NCBI RefSeq assembly: GCF_900177345.1
Contig: NZ_FWZT01000036.1
Coordinates: 1-39,518 of the forward strand
Direction: 5' to 3'
DNA from: Pseudobacteriovorax antillogorgiicola
GTDB taxonomy: Bacteria; Bdellovibrionota_B; Oligoflexia; Oligoflexales; Oligoflexaceae
DNA: 39,518 bases
The notes under the pieces are model-generated. The model was given only the letters and a program-made list of their open reading frames with translations. It did not search any database and was not told the origin of the DNA. Shown here one piece after another: positions 17,602 to 26,383 of the stretch; position 1 is the first letter of the stretch; each line of letters begins with the position of its first letter. The translations under genes and the position numbers were made by a program.

Positions 17602-17972
17602 GTAGCACGAAATAAGGCTTCTATGTTGTTTCCTTCACCATCCTTTACAAAGGCAGCATAGTAGCCTTCCCCGTAACTGGATCGAAAGCCAGGACTACCA
17701 AAATCAAGCATGCCGATTTCCATGGCTCTCGCATGGAAGGAATCAACATCAAGTTTGCTTTTAGCAGAGAAGCAAATGTGAAACGGCGAACCTTTGGATT
17801 TTACATGACTACGTTGGATGAGAAAAAAATTATGGCTTTTCTCGGGATCTAAGAACGCAATGGCATTGTCATCAGACCAAGAAACACTGATTCCTAAACA
17901 CTTGAGCAGTTCCTGGTAACAGTACTTGGCATTGTCGAAATCTGAAGTTTTGAATTCGAAGTGATCGATCAC
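17598..17972 (-). CDS. VOC superfamily (glyoxalase/dioxygenase-like) protein
   Basis: The 124 residues form one vicinal-oxygen-chelate unit with paired beta-alpha-beta modules. 'MIDHFEFKTSDFDNAKYCYQ' starts the fold with the first metal-ligand His4. SPFHICFSAKS supplies a second His, and 'AAFVKDGEGNNIEALF' ends with the typical Glu. These are the positions that bind a divalent metal in this superfamily. The GTG start has GAGGGG seven bases upstream. It lies 22 bases after the MarR-type gene and is probably co-transcribed with it. The substrate is unknown. Confidence 0.85.
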   Translation of the reverse strand: MIDHFEFKTSDFDNAKYCYQELLKCLGISVSWSDDNAIAFLDPEKSHNFFLIQRSHVKSKGSPFHICFSAKSKLDVDSFHARAMEIGMLDFGSPGFRSSYGEGYYAAFVKDGEGNNIEALFRAT

Positions 17973-17994
17973 CTAACTTCCCCTCGCCCAAAGT

Positions 17995-18438
17995 CTATTT
18001 TCCGCTACAAGACTCCAAAGAAACACGAAGCCGGTTGGCGAGACTCTTCAACAAGTTCAACTCATCATCATTAAGCTTGATACAAGCACGGAGGCCTGTA
18101 GGGACTTTGCCCGCCTTGCCCTTTAATTCTAAGCCTGCTGGCAACAGCGAAATCCTCACTGAGCGCTCATCTCCGGAATCTCGAATACGAGAGAGATAGT
18201 TCTTGCTTTCCAAGCGCCTAAGCAATGGCGATAGCTGCGCTGGATCCATACCAGTTCTCTTTGCAAGGTCCTTGATCGTAATCGAGTCTCTATCCCACAG
18301 GCAGAGCATGACCAGATACTGGGGGTAAGTCAAATCCAAGGCTGTAAGAAATGGCTTGTAAGCCTTCACAAGACCGTTGCTTGCCCGGTAGATGGCAAAA
18401 CATACCTGATTGTCTAGACTCAGATCGTTCTGTTCCAT
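17995..18438 (-). CDS. MarR family transcriptional regulator (OhrR/SarZ-like)
   Basis: The 147 residues form a winged helix-turn-helix MarR protein. 'CFAIYRASNGLVKAYKPFL' then LDLTYPQYLVMLCLWDRDSI is the OhrR/MgrA-like N-terminus, with a cysteine in the place of the redox-sensing Cys of OhrR. TIKDLAKRTGMDPAQLSPLL is the recognition helix region and 'SGDERSVRISLLPAG' the wing. The ATG at 18438 follows GGAGGG by six bases, so the longer upstream frame is rejected. Divergence from DoxX/oxidoreductase genes and the dyads between them suggest it represses them in an electrophile- or peroxide-responsive way; this is inference. Confidence 0.9.
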   Translation of the reverse strand: MEQNDLSLDNQVCFAIYRASNGLVKAYKPFLTALDLTYPQYLVMLCLWDRDSITIKDLAKRTGMDPAQLSPLLRRLESKNYLSRIRDSGDERSVRISLLPAGLELKGKAGKVPTGLRACIKLNDDELNLLKSLANRLRVSLESCSGK

Positions 18439-18480
18439 TGACTGCCCTCCTAAGGCCTTGAAGATACGCAACTTAAGCAT

Positions 18481-18560
18481 TTAATGCATTAAGTTATTGA
18501 AAGATGTTCCGAATAGGACTATAACAGATTGCGCAATTAGTTAACACGTTAATTAATTGC
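18481..18560. promoter_or_regulatory. doxX promoter with MarR operator-like dyads
   Basis: A rightward promoter is clear: TTGAAA at 18497-18502, a 17-base spacer and TATAAC at 18520-18525. A 28-base dyad at 18533-18560 has arms GCAATTA / TAATTGC and inner TTAAC / GTTAA, with two mismatched positions. It sits at the expected start point, a classical repressor position. A second perfect palindrome, TTAATGCATTAA (18481-18492), abuts the -35 on the other side. Both are of the AT-rich dyad type bound by MarR dimers. Confidence 0.65.
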
Positions 18561-18599
18561 TTACTATTTTTACCTGCAGTAATCTTTGAGGATGGAAGT

Positions 18600-18995
18600 A
18601 TGAAGACGTTTTTCAGAATTCTTCTTGGTGTACTATTCGTGTTTGGTGGCATCATGCACTTTGTAAACCCTGAATTTTATTTGGCTATGATGCCAGACTA
18701 CCTGCCTTTACATCAGTTCTTAGTAGACCTAAGTGGGGTGATTGAAATCATCTTAGGGCTTATGGCTATTTTCGCATGGCGCCCTAAGCTCACCGGTATC
18801 GCACTCATCTTATTGCTGATTGCCGTATTTCCAGCCAACATTCACGTGGCCCTAAACCCCGAGCTTATGCCAGATGCTGACCCAGTGATGCTACTGGTTC
18901 GACTACCGTTCCAAGCTTTATTCATGATTTGGACCTATCTCACTCTGATTGGTGGCGACACCCCAAAGAGTTTCACTAAAACCGCAACTGCCTAA
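18600..18995 (+). CDS. DoxX-like integral membrane protein
   Basis: The 131 residues contain four membrane segments of the DoxX/DoxD fold, with the typical 'FRILLGVLFVFGGIMHFVNP' opening, LVDLSGVIEIILGL in the middle and 'ALNPELMPDADPVMLLVRLP' near the end. Members of this family occur in oxidative-stress operons, and this one is followed 32 bases later by a quinone-oxidoreductase-like gene. It sits downstream of the MarR-type dyad. The biochemical role of such proteins is poorly defined. Confidence 0.85.
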   Translation: MKTFFRILLGVLFVFGGIMHFVNPEFYLAMMPDYLPLHQFLVDLSGVIEIILGLMAIFAWRPKLTGIALILLLIAVFPANIHVALNPELMPDADPVMLLVRLPFQALFMIWTYLTLIGGDTPKSFTKTATA

Positions 18996-19027
18996 AACCA
19001 GTGACCTAGATTAAGGAGAAATATCAT

Positions 19028-19972
19028 ATGAAAGCGATTCAAATTCAATCTTACGGAGACATCAGCAATCTCACTCTTAGCGAGATACCGAAGCCCAACG
19101 TAGGATCAGACGAAGTGTTGATCAAGGTTCGCGCGGCGGGAATCAACCCTGTGGATTGGAAGATTGCCGAAGGCTACCTCAAGGAATTCTTACCCCATCA
19201 ACTACCTCTAACCCTTGGCTGGGATGTAGCTGGCGAGATTGCCGAGCTTGGCGATCAGGTGAGTGATTTCAAAGTTGGCGATGCAGTATACACTCGCCCA
19301 GAAATCTCTCGTGACGGCGGCTTTGCTGAATACATTGTCGTCAAAGCCAATGAAGTAGCAGGAAAGCCAAAGTCGGCTAGCTTCGCTGAAGCTGCCGCAG
19401 TTCCTTTAGCAGCCCTCACTGCTTGGCAGGGCTTGTTCGATGTCATGCAACTTGAGCCTGGCGCTACAGTCCTGATTCATGCAGCTGCTGGTGGTGTTGG
19501 GCATTTCGCAGTGCAAATCGCCAAAGCCAAGGGATTGCGCGTGATCGGCACAGCATCCGCTCGCAACCAGGAATTCCTTAAGGAAATCGGCGTTGATGAG
19601 TTTATTGACTACACCAAGACCGACTTTAGCGAAGTCTTGAAAGACATCGATGCTGTTTATGACACCATTGGTGGCGAAACACTTGAAAAAAGCTTCAAGG
19701 TCATTCGACCTGGTGGCGCTCTTGTATCAATCGTCGCACCACCACCAGAGAAGCTTGCAGACGAGAGCAATGTGAAGGCTGGCTACTTATTTGTACAGCC
19801 TCATGCCGCTCAACTTGCAGAGATTGCCCAACTCATCGATGATGGCAAGATCAAGATTCACATCGATCGAACTCTGCCACTTAGCGAAGCTGCCCAAGCG
19901 CTCCAACTTTCAAAAGAAGGTCATGTTCGCGGTAAGCTCATCCTCGACGTGGACGGGGCTTCCTCACGATAG
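19028..19972 (+). CDS. Zinc-independent medium-chain reductase (NADP-dependent quinone oxidoreductase-like)
   Basis: The 314 residues belong to the quinone oxidoreductase branch of the medium-chain dehydrogenase/reductase superfamily. The N-terminal GroES-like domain has 'VRAAGINPVDWKIAEGYL' and GWDVAGEIAELG. The Rossmann domain has the binding loop 'HAAAGGVGHFAVQIAKAKG'. No structural-zinc cysteines are present, as expected for this branch. It would reduce quinones or activated alkenes with NADPH. AAGGAG lies nine bases before the ATG. It is co-directional and probably co-transcribed with the DoxX gene, ending in a strong hairpin. Confidence 0.92.
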   Translation: MKAIQIQSYGDISNLTLSEIPKPNVGSDEVLIKVRAAGINPVDWKIAEGYLKEFLPHQLPLTLGWDVAGEIAELGDQVSDFKVGDAVYTRPEISRDGGFAEYIVVKANEVAGKPKSASFAEAAAVPLAALTAWQGLFDVMQLEPGATVLIHAAAGGVGHFAVQIAKAKGLRVIGTASARNQEFLKEIGVDEFIDYTKTDFSEVLKDIDAVYDTIGGETLEKSFKVIRPGGALVSIVAPPPEKLADESNVKAGYLFVQPHAAQLAEIAQLIDDGKIKIHIDRTLPLSEAAQALQLSKEGHVRGKLILDVDGASSR

Positions 19973-19980
19973 CCTACTTA

Positions 19981-20005
19981 GGAGTGGCAGATCAGCTGCC
20001 ACTCC
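19981..20005 (+). terminator. Hairpin after the quinone oxidoreductase gene
   Basis: A perfect 10-bp stem (GGAGTGGCAG / CTGCCACTCC, loop ATCAG) begins nine bases after the stop codon. It lacks a U-tract, so it may be a terminator or an mRNA 3'-end stabiliser. Confidence 0.6.
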
Positions 20006-20144
20006 CTGCTCAGACACATCCTCTGCCTTGCCAGTTCAGCCTGATTGGCTGTTTTGGGTCTGCCCTCGACCATAAATTTTTCATTGTCAAAACTTGTCGC
20101 CCTCGCTAGCTTCTTGCTCATCACACCCTAAAGGAGACTGTTCG

Positions 20145-21356
20145 ATGAGACTCACTCACACCGTTTTGACACTACTATCCCTCTCACTCACACTGGCTTG
20201 CACGAGTCCAAGACCTAGCACCAATTGGGTCGTTGATGGTCATAACGACCTTCCATGGGCGCTCCGCAGTAAAAATGTCAAGCTAGAAGATATAGATCTT
20301 AGAGAGACGCAAAAAGACTTTCATACGGACCTCAAGAGGCTAAAGGATGGCAACGTAGGATTGCAGCTTTGGTCTGCCTACGTCCCAGCATCCACTGCCG
20401 AAAAGAAAACGGCTTTGAATACAACTTTGGAGCAGATAGATCTGATCCACCGCATGGTCGAGCATTACCCAGAAAGCCTGGCGATGGTGGGCACCAGCCA
20501 AGAGGCAGAACAAGCCATTGCAGAGGGTAAAATTGCAAGCATGATCGGCGTCGAAGGCGGATATTCCATTGAAGGCTCCCTAGCGCATTTGCGTACCCTC
20601 TATCGATTGGGAGTTCGCTATATGACCTTGACTCATTCAAAAACTATTTTTTGGGCCGACTCAGCAACCGATGTCGCGCAGCATCACGGCCTCACTGATT
20701 TTGGCAAGTCTGTGATTGAAGAGATGAATCGCTTGGGAATGCTTGTTGATATCTCCCATGTATCGGTTGCTACAATGAAGGATGCTCTGGCTGTGACCAA
20801 GGCACCAGTGATAGCATCTCATTCATCAGCCTATGCCCTTGCAGAACACCCAAGAAATATCCCCGACGACGTCTTAAAGCAGATTGCTAGCAACCGCGGT
20901 ATCGTGATGATAAACTTTTTTTCAGGATATATTGTTCCAGAAGCTGCTGCAGTATTGAGGAAATATGAGGTCGAACGTTTCAAATTGAGAATGAAACATC
21001 AAGATGATAAAGCCTATCAAGCGGCGATCAAGCAGTTTTTTAAAGAAAACCCCATGAAGCCAGGGACTGTGAAAGATGTTGCCGATCACGTCGATCACAT
21101 TGTAAAAATTGCTGGTGTTGAATACGTGGGCCTTGGCTCTGATTTTGATGGTGTTGGCACTCTACCGAAGGATCTTGATGATGTATCCAAGTTCCCCAAC
21201 TTGGATAAGGAACTGGAGCGGCGAGGCTATAGCCGTGAGGATCGAGAAAAGATCTTTCATAGCAACTTCCTTAGAGTCCTTAGGGAAGCGGAGCAAGTTG
21301 CCAGCCAGATGAAAGTTGAGTCAACAAAGCCTCAAGTCGCCGCGAACCCTAGCTAA
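20145..21356 (+). CDS. Membrane dipeptidase (M19) lipoprotein
   Basis: This zinc dipeptidase of the renal dipeptidase family is anchored as a lipoprotein (lipobox LTLAC, Cys19). The metal-binding HxD is in VDGHNDLPWALR and the bridging Glu in GVEGGYSIEG. Two further His ligands are in DISHVS and ASHSSAYALAEHPRN, and the substrate-side Asp in LGSDFDGVG. The length (~403) is normal. The ATG at 20145 has AGGAG about eight bases upstream; the longer upstream frame has none and would disrupt the signal peptide. It probably hydrolyses dipeptides, including D-residue-containing ones, in the periplasm. Its stop overlaps the convergent gene's stop by four bases. Confidence 0.93.
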   Translation: MRLTHTVLTLLSLSLTLACTSPRPSTNWVVDGHNDLPWALRSKNVKLEDIDLRETQKDFHTDLKRLKDGNVGLQLWSAYVPASTAEKKTALNTTLEQIDLIHRMVEHYPESLAMVGTSQEAEQAIAEGKIASMIGVEGGYSIEGSLAHLRTLYRLGVRYMTLTHSKTIFWADSATDVAQHHGLTDFGKSVIEEMNRLGMLVDISHVSVATMKDALAVTKAPVIASHSSAYALAEHPRNIPDDVLKQIASNRGIVMINFFSGYIVPEAAAVLRKYEVERFKLRMKHQDDKAYQAAIKQFFKENPMKPGTVKDVADHVDHIVKIAGVEYVGLGSDFDGVGTLPKDLDDVSKFPNLDKELERRGYSREDREKIFHSNFLRVLREAEQVASQMKVESTKPQVAANPS

Positions 21357-21748
21357 GAGCCCCACCCTTTGCCATGACGCTCCATGGCTTTCACCAGCCG
21401 GAGGACCCTCCGATAATCTTCTGGCTCAGGTGACTGATGTCGATTGTCAAAGTATTGATTCAAAGTTTTCTTCCCCAATTTAGACCTTCGGCTGATGGCA
21501 TCTCTTGTCAGACCCCAACGCTCCAGTTTTTGCAACATGCTGTGGAAATAGAGAGGTACTGATCGCTCGATAGCACGCTCTATAAGGGGAATTTCCCGGC
21601 GCGACCTCTGCAAAGTGTGGCAGGATTCACAACGACTAAGAGTCAATGGCACCATAATCTCCACGTGAAAGGAGCCTCGCCACAGGAAACTCTGCCTTTC
21701 TGCTGGGAATAGCTCGAAACGATCATTGGTACATTTGGAACAACGCAA
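21353..21748 (-). CDS. Zinc-finger protein with CxxC pairs and helical C-terminus
   Basis: The 131 residues start with a two-knuckle zinc ribbon: CSKC at 3-6 and CESC at 40-43. A basic helical part follows (RRSKLGKKTLNQYFDNRHQS) that looks like a helix-turn-helix. The layout recalls MqsA/YgiT-type antitoxins (zinc domain then HTH), but no toxin gene is adjacent, so antitoxin function is not supported. It overlaps the dipeptidase gene tail-to-tail by four bases. A small DNA- or RNA-binding regulator is the most reasonable reading. Confidence 0.65.
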   Translation of the reverse strand: MRCSKCTNDRFELFPAERQSFLWRGSFHVEIMVPLTLSRCESCHTLQRSRREIPLIERAIERSVPLYFHSMLQKLERWGLTRDAISRRSKLGKKTLNQYFDNRHQSPEPEDYRRVLRLVKAMERHGKGWGS

Positions 21749-21941
21749 GGTTTACCCTCATGCAACATGGATTTATTTGGGAGTTATTATTTGTTCCTAG
21801 TAAATTTTAGCGCAGTGGTGATGGCAGGGACAAGCGAATTAATGTGTCGAAGCGGAATCTCTTTTTAATAGTGTGGTTCGGTTATGGTTAGTTGCATCAG
21901 AAGCTTGAACGCGCCCCGTTGGAGCGCCGTCATTAGATAAT

Positions 21942-22415
21942 CTACATGGAGAATCGAACTGTTAGCAAAAATGAATCATCGAGCAGGCCCTCTCGCTCAC
22001 CCATATAGCTATAAAGTTTTTGATTCTCAAAGCCCAATCCCAAATTAGCATCCAGCTCCGCATGCAAACCAATTGCAAGTCGGGGTCCGATCAGAAGGTC
22101 GTCGTCATCCCCAAAGTCATAGTTGACAATACCGATTCCAGGGCTGAGGTAAACTTCATAGGGACCAAAACGCTGTGAAAGTTTAAACGTGGCGCCCAAT
22201 GCCGTAAGACCCGGTGCACCATCATCCTCGTCCTTCGAGTGCATGCTGAAGTAGCCACCAAACCCTTCAGCAGGAGTATCCTTCATAATGAATTCACCGC
22301 CCACTATCAGCCCACCAGGACCAATTCCCAGTTTCAAGCTTGCATCTTGCTCTTGCCCATAGCTACTGCTACACAAGAGCAGGCTGCCTACCAATAAGAA
22401 TCGTTTTGATATCAT
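21942..22415 (-). CDS. Exported beta-barrel-like protein
   Basis: The ATG at 22415 follows GGAG by nine bases and gives a clear signal peptide (MISKRFLLVGSLLLCSSSYG). The 157-residue product is Gly-rich with alternating hydrophobic strands ('YEVYLSPGIGIVNYDFG', GPRLAIGLHAELDANLGLG) and ends in 'SFLLTVRFSM'. This resembles a small eight-stranded outer-membrane barrel such as OmpW/OmpX-type proteins, though no family-specific motif was seen. The upstream sequence could be read as a longer frame, but that part is the perfect inverted repeat and has no ribosome site. Confidence 0.65.
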   Translation of the reverse strand: MISKRFLLVGSLLLCSSSYGQEQDASLKLGIGPGGLIVGGEFIMKDTPAEGFGGYFSMHSKDEDDGAPGLTALGATFKLSQRFGPYEVYLSPGIGIVNYDFGDDDDLLIGPRLAIGLHAELDANLGLGFENQKLYSYMGEREGLLDDSFLLTVRFSM

Positions 22416-22531
22416 GGTTTCGTACTCCTTTGATCGTCTATCCACATCACCGCCCCATCCAAGCACAGCCCTTGGGCGAACTCTATGGAATTTTTCCATC
22501 AATTGACAATCATTCCTAAGTTCTTTCTTTA

Positions 22532-22594
22532 GGGGCTGTTGATGTTGGGAGCACAAGCATATCAGATGCCTGTGCTCCCAACATCAACAGCCCC
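22532..22594. repeat. Perfect 24-bp inverted repeat (long stem-loop)
   Basis: The left arm 22532-22555 (starting GGGGCTGTTGATGTTGGG) pairs without mismatch with the right arm 22571-22594, around a 15-base loop whose GCAT/ATGC can pair further. It lies between two divergent genes, so it is not placed to terminate either. Neither side has a U-tract. It may be a stem-loop element at a promoter, a miniature-transposon remnant or a small structured RNA. Confidence 0.85.
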
Positions 22595-22736
22595 CAATAC
22601 CCTAGCTAAGTTTTCAGGCTGCTCCCATTCTAAAAAGCGAAGAAAACGCTATCATATGCCATTGAAATATTAAATGCAGCCTTGCAATCAGCCCCAGGCT
22701 TGGTAATCTAATAGGTTGATATATAGCGGAGTTTCC

Positions 22737-23297
22737 ATGAATCGTTGCTGGTGGGCAGGGGACGACCCCCTCTATGTTCAATATCACGACCTTGAATGGG
22801 GTGTGCCAGTTTATGAGGACCAAAAGCTGTTTGAATTCCTTACCTTGGAGTCTATGCAGGCAGGGCTAAGCTGGATCACCGTCCTTCGGAAACGGGAAAA
22901 TTTTCGTCTGGCCTTTGCAGATTTCGATGTAAATAAAGTGGCGCGATTCAGCGACAATAAGATCGCTAAATTGATGGCTGACGCAGGGATTATTCGCAAT
23001 CGAAAAAAAATCGAGGCTGCGGTAAACAACGCTCAGCGATTTTTAGAAATACAAGCGGAGTTCGGCTCTTTTAGTGAATACAACTGGAGCTTCGTCGATG
23101 GTAGCCCCAAAATTTTTCGCCGCCGGAATCGCAAAAGCGTGCCAGCAACAAGCAAGGAGTCGGATGCCTTCAGCAAAGATCTGAAGAAGCGTGGCTTCAA
23201 GTTTGTGGGATCAACGACAATTTATGCTCATATGCAAGCTACAGGCATGGTGAATGACCACCTTACTTCGTGCTTCCGTCACAGCGAACTTTCTTAA
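22737..23297 (+). CDS. tag: DNA-3-methyladenine glycosylase I
   Basis: This base-excision enzyme removes 3-methyladenine from alkylated DNA. The N-terminus (NRCWWAGDDPLYVQYHDLEW) matches Tag closely. The zinc-snap residues are in place: Cys4, His17, and the C-terminal His and Cys in VNDHLTSCFRH. 'ESMQAGLSWITVLRKRENFR' is the conserved helical core with the catalytic-pocket Glu. The length (186) is normal. The ATG at 22737 has GGAG five bases upstream, better than the in-frame codon seven residues earlier. It lies 24 bases before the LtaS-like gene. Confidence 0.95.
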   Translation: MNRCWWAGDDPLYVQYHDLEWGVPVYEDQKLFEFLTLESMQAGLSWITVLRKRENFRLAFADFDVNKVARFSDNKIAKLMADAGIIRNRKKIEAAVNNAQRFLEIQAEFGSFSEYNWSFVDGSPKIFRRRNRKSVPATSKESDAFSKDLKKRGFKFVGSTTIYAHMQATGMVNDHLTSCFRHSELS

Positions 23298-23321
23298 AAC
23301 GATAAAAGGAGTGCAACTGGC

Positions 23322-25166
23322 GTGACTTCAGTGACAGCCTTGGTGGGACGTTTCCTCATTCTTATCGGAATCTATTGTCTGCTCCGCATCGGATTTTATA
23401 TACACAACATCCACCTCTATCACGAATTACCACCCCAAGATGTGCTATTTAGTTTCCTCATAGGGATGCGCTTTGACCTTGCCGCCATTTGCTTGATCAA
23501 TAGTCCCTATATCCTGGTTCAATTGATGCCTTGGAGATCGGAGGTATGGAAGCCACGGATCATGAGAATTTTGTTCGTTTGCTGCAACGGTATTTTCATT
23601 GGCCTCAACATATTCGACATAGAGTACTTTCAGTTCACGAGTAAGCGACTTACAGCTAGCTCATTTCATATTGCCCAGGACATGCAAGCTCAGATTTGGC
23701 AGGTAGCCGCTTACTACTGGCACTTTTCCTTACTGATCGTTCTCATGTTTATCGTCTTGTGGGCCCTTGATCGACAGTTGGACCAACGCCGCACAGAGAT
23801 TCTAAGCTGGCCGCAGCGTTTTTTTTGGGGTCTGATTGCTCTAGGTTTTACCATCTTGGGAGCCAGAGGTGGTTCGCAAATTAAACCTTTGATTCCAGCC
23901 CATGCGTATCTTAGCAACCTACCTCAGCTAGCAAATCTTAGTTTGAATAGCAGCTTTACGATACTAAAGACATACAACCAGTCTGGAATTCAAGCTAAGA
24001 GCTACTTCCCCAACTGGCGATCCGTGGAAGGTGCGCTATCTGCGGTACCGACACTCGCCAAACCTCATGAAGCTACGCTTCCCGAACAGACCAATGTTCT
24101 GATCATAATTCTGGAAAGTTTCAACCTCGAATATATGGGAATGCCTCATCAGCGACGAGGATACACGCCGTTCCTAGACGAACTAGCCCGACAGGGAACA
24201 TTTTTTCCCTACCATATAGCAAATGGCAGACGGTCAATCGACGCCATGCCTTCAATTTTCGCCGGCATACCCTCCTGGATGCAGAGACCTTTCATTACTT
24301 CAAGCTACCAAACAAACTCCCTGACCCCACTTCCCAAACTCTTCAAGCAAAAGGGCTATGAGACAGCTTTTTTCCACGGAGGAGAAAATGGAACCATGTT
24401 TTTTGATGTGATGGCCGAACGATTCGGCTTTGATCGTTACTGGGGGGCACAAGATTATCCTAGCGATCAAGACCATGACGGCCATTGGGGCATTTACGAT
24501 GGTCCATTCCTGCAGTTTACAGGCAAGACGTTGAGTCAGATGGCGCAGCCTTTTTTCGCCAGTGTTTTCACTCTTAGCTCTCATCAGCCTTATAGTATCC
24601 CTCCTGCTTTGCAAAACAAATTTGCCAAAGGTACCTTGGAGATTCATGAGTCCATCGGCTACGCGGATTACTCCCTAAGGGAATTTTTTCGTTATGCCAA
24701 AAGCCAGCCTTGGTATGGCAACACTCTGTTCGTCATCACCTCCGATCATACATCTAAGTCGGAACATGCGGAGTATCAAACTGAAGTCGGAAGCCTCAGG
24801 GTGCCGCTCATTTTTTTCCACCCAATGATTGATTTGAATATGAAGACCGATAAACTCGCCCAGCAGGCTGATATTCTTCCTACCCTAGTAGATCTATTTG
24901 CATGGAGTCCTAGGGAGCCCCTTCCTCATTTCGGTAATAGCCTTTTATTAGACGACAATCGTCATGTGGTTATTTACTCTGGTGGCCGATACAAGATCCT
25001 TAACCACCAAGGCTTATTGTCATTTGAGCAAGACCAGCTGATTAACCTAGAGGTACTACCATGGCTACCGATTCAAAGTGGACGGACTGAAATGTGGGAC
25101 CAAATCTTAAGAGCTAAGGTACAATATTATCATAATGGTTTGATTGAAGACCGCCTCATTTGGTAA
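23322..25166 (+). CDS. LtaS-like membrane phosphotransferase/sulfatase family protein
   Basis: The N-terminal ~185 residues hold about five membrane helices; a large periplasmic alkaline-phosphatase-superfamily domain follows. The metal-binding Glu265 is in LIIILESFNLEYMG, a nucleophile candidate Ser305 is in NGRRSIDAMPSIFAGIPS (Thr in Gram-positive LtaS), and 'VITSDHTSKSEHAEYQ' supplies later metal ligands. In Gram-negatives such proteins transfer phosphoglycerol or phosphoethanolamine to envelope glycans or lipids, or act as orphan LtaS homologues. The exact substrate cannot be read. GTG at 23322 has AGGAG ten bases upstream. Tag, this gene, a hydrolase, a peptide and a PPTase are co-directional. 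Confidence 0.85.
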   Translation: MTSVTALVGRFLILIGIYCLLRIGFYIHNIHLYHELPPQDVLFSFLIGMRFDLAAICLINSPYILVQLMPWRSEVWKPRIMRILFVCCNGIFIGLNIFDIEYFQFTSKRLTASSFHIAQDMQAQIWQVAAYYWHFSLLIVLMFIVLWALDRQLDQRRTEILSWPQRFFWGLIALGFTILGARGGSQIKPLIPAHAYLSNLPQLANLSLNSSFTILKTYNQSGIQAKSYFPNWRSVEGALSAVPTLAKPHEATLPEQTNVLIIILESFNLEYMGMPHQRRGYTPFLDELARQGTFFPYHIANGRRSIDAMPSIFAGIPSWMQRPFITSSYQTNSLTPLPKLFKQKGYETAFFHGGENGTMFFDVMAERFGFDRYWGAQDYPSDQDHDGHWGIYDGPFLQFTGKTLSQMAQPFFASVFTLSSHQPYSIPPALQNKFAKGTLEIHESIGYADYSLREFFRYAKSQPWYGNTLFVITSDHTSKSEHAEYQTEVGSLRVPLIFFHPMIDLNMKTDKLAQQADILPTLVDLFAWSPREPLPHFGNSLLLDDNRHVVIYSGGRYKILNHQGLLSFEQDQLINLEVLPWLPIQSGRTEMWDQILRAKVQYYHNGLIEDRLIW

Positions 25167-25203
25167 ACCTATGGGATCAATCCAAGACTTGAAGGGGAAG
25201 CCC

Positions 25204-26382
25204 ATGCTAGCAAAGCTTGATCAGGTGCAGAATTCCATTAAGACCGTTAAAGATCGTGTCAACAAAACGGGAGATCAAGTTCTCGATTCTGTTTATGGTA
25301 TGTCTAAACGAATCAACGTGATGACTTTCCAGCCTCTCCCCAAGTCTGCTAATCGCTTGTATGATGCTATTCCAAATAAACCCCGCGATACTGCAGAAAA
25401 AGCTTTGGAGCGCTGGTTTGAGCAGATTCCAAAGTCCAAGAAAATCAAGTGGGGTGAAGACATTTTCTCCCGCTATATATCCCTTCGCCGCGCTGTTATC
25501 GGCGGAGAAGAGCGGATCTACGATAGCCCAGAAGGCCCCATCTGTTATTGGGAAACAAAACGCAAACCTGGCAAAGAAACCATCGTATTCTTTCATGGCT
25601 TTGCGGATACCAAAGATAACCTCTTCGATTTAGCCCAGCATATGGTGCCTGATTATCATTTTTTTGCTCCTGATATCCCCGGCTTTGGCAAGAGTTTTAA
25701 GAACCCCCAATTGAACTACGAACTCACATCTATGGCCGACTGGCTTAAAGGCTTAATGGATGATCAAGGAATCGAGCAGTTTCACCTGATTGGTCACTCG
25801 ATGGGAGGGGGTTTGGCCATCGACTTCGCATTGAAGTATCCCGAGATGGTCAAGAGCCTATGCTTGATTTGCTGTGCAGGGGTCATCACCCCAGATGCTC
25901 CGTCTATTTATGACGAAATTCTTGATGGCGAGGTTTTATTTCAAATCGAAACCATGGATGAATTCGAAGATTTTTTGGGGCGAGCATTCTATAATCTGCC
26001 GTTTGTTCCCCCTTTTGTGAAGCAATACTACTTTAATCAGTTTCTTGAGAACTATGATTGGTATGGGCTTCTCGTTGAGCAGACCTTTGAAAATATGGAA
26101 TCACGAGACGACCCCCGATTTCAGCCGAAGTTCTTTAATGACCAGCTACCGTCACTCCAAATACCAACACACATTATTTGGGGAGAAAAGGATGCGATCT
26201 TTCCTGCTGATTATGGCAAAGAAGCTCATCGACTAATTCCAGGCAGCACGCTTAATATTCTCTCGGACATTGGGCATTCTCCCCAATATGAAAGTCCGAA
26301 ACAGGTCGCCAAATTGATCCGCGGCTTTCTGCAACATCAAATCAAGCAGGACGACTGCAAGCTCCATATTAAGGAGAGCTAG
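25204..26382 (+). CDS. Alpha/beta hydrolase with helical N-terminal extension
   Basis: The C-terminal ~280 residues are an alpha/beta hydrolase: oxyanion 'ETIVFFHGFADTKDN', nucleophile Ser199 in LIGHSMGGG, acid Asp in HIIWGEKDAIFP and His in SDIGHSPQYE. The first ~100 residues form an unusual charged helical extension (LDQVQNSIKTVKDRVNKTGD, then MSKRINVMTF...). The ATG at 25204 follows AGGGGA by six bases. Earlier in-frame TTG and ATG codons overlap or abut the previous gene and lack a site. The enzyme could be a lipase or esterase on envelope lipids, given its LtaS-like neighbour; this is inference. Confidence 0.88.
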   Translation: MLAKLDQVQNSIKTVKDRVNKTGDQVLDSVYGMSKRINVMTFQPLPKSANRLYDAIPNKPRDTAEKALERWFEQIPKSKKIKWGEDIFSRYISLRRAVIGGEERIYDSPEGPICYWETKRKPGKETIVFFHGFADTKDNLFDLAQHMVPDYHFFAPDIPGFGKSFKNPQLNYELTSMADWLKGLMDDQGIEQFHLIGHSMGGGLAIDFALKYPEMVKSLCLICCAGVITPDAPSIYDEILDGEVLFQIETMDEFEDFLGRAFYNLPFVPPFVKQYYFNQFLENYDWYGLLVEQTFENMESRDDPRFQPKFFNDQLPSLQIPTHIIWGEKDAIFPADYGKEAHRLIPGSTLNILSDIGHSPQYESPKQVAKLIRGFLQHQIKQDDCKLHIKES

Positions 26383-26383
26383 T

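Noticed and set aside
21353-21748. MqsA-type antitoxin of a toxin-antitoxin pair
   Set aside because: The zinc-plus-HTH layout is suggestive, but no small toxin gene is adjacent; neighbours are a dipeptidase and a barrel-like protein.
22415-22556. Longer N-terminus for the beta-barrel-like protein
   Set aside because: The extension is translated from the inverted repeat arm, lacks a ribosome site and would mask a good signal peptide.
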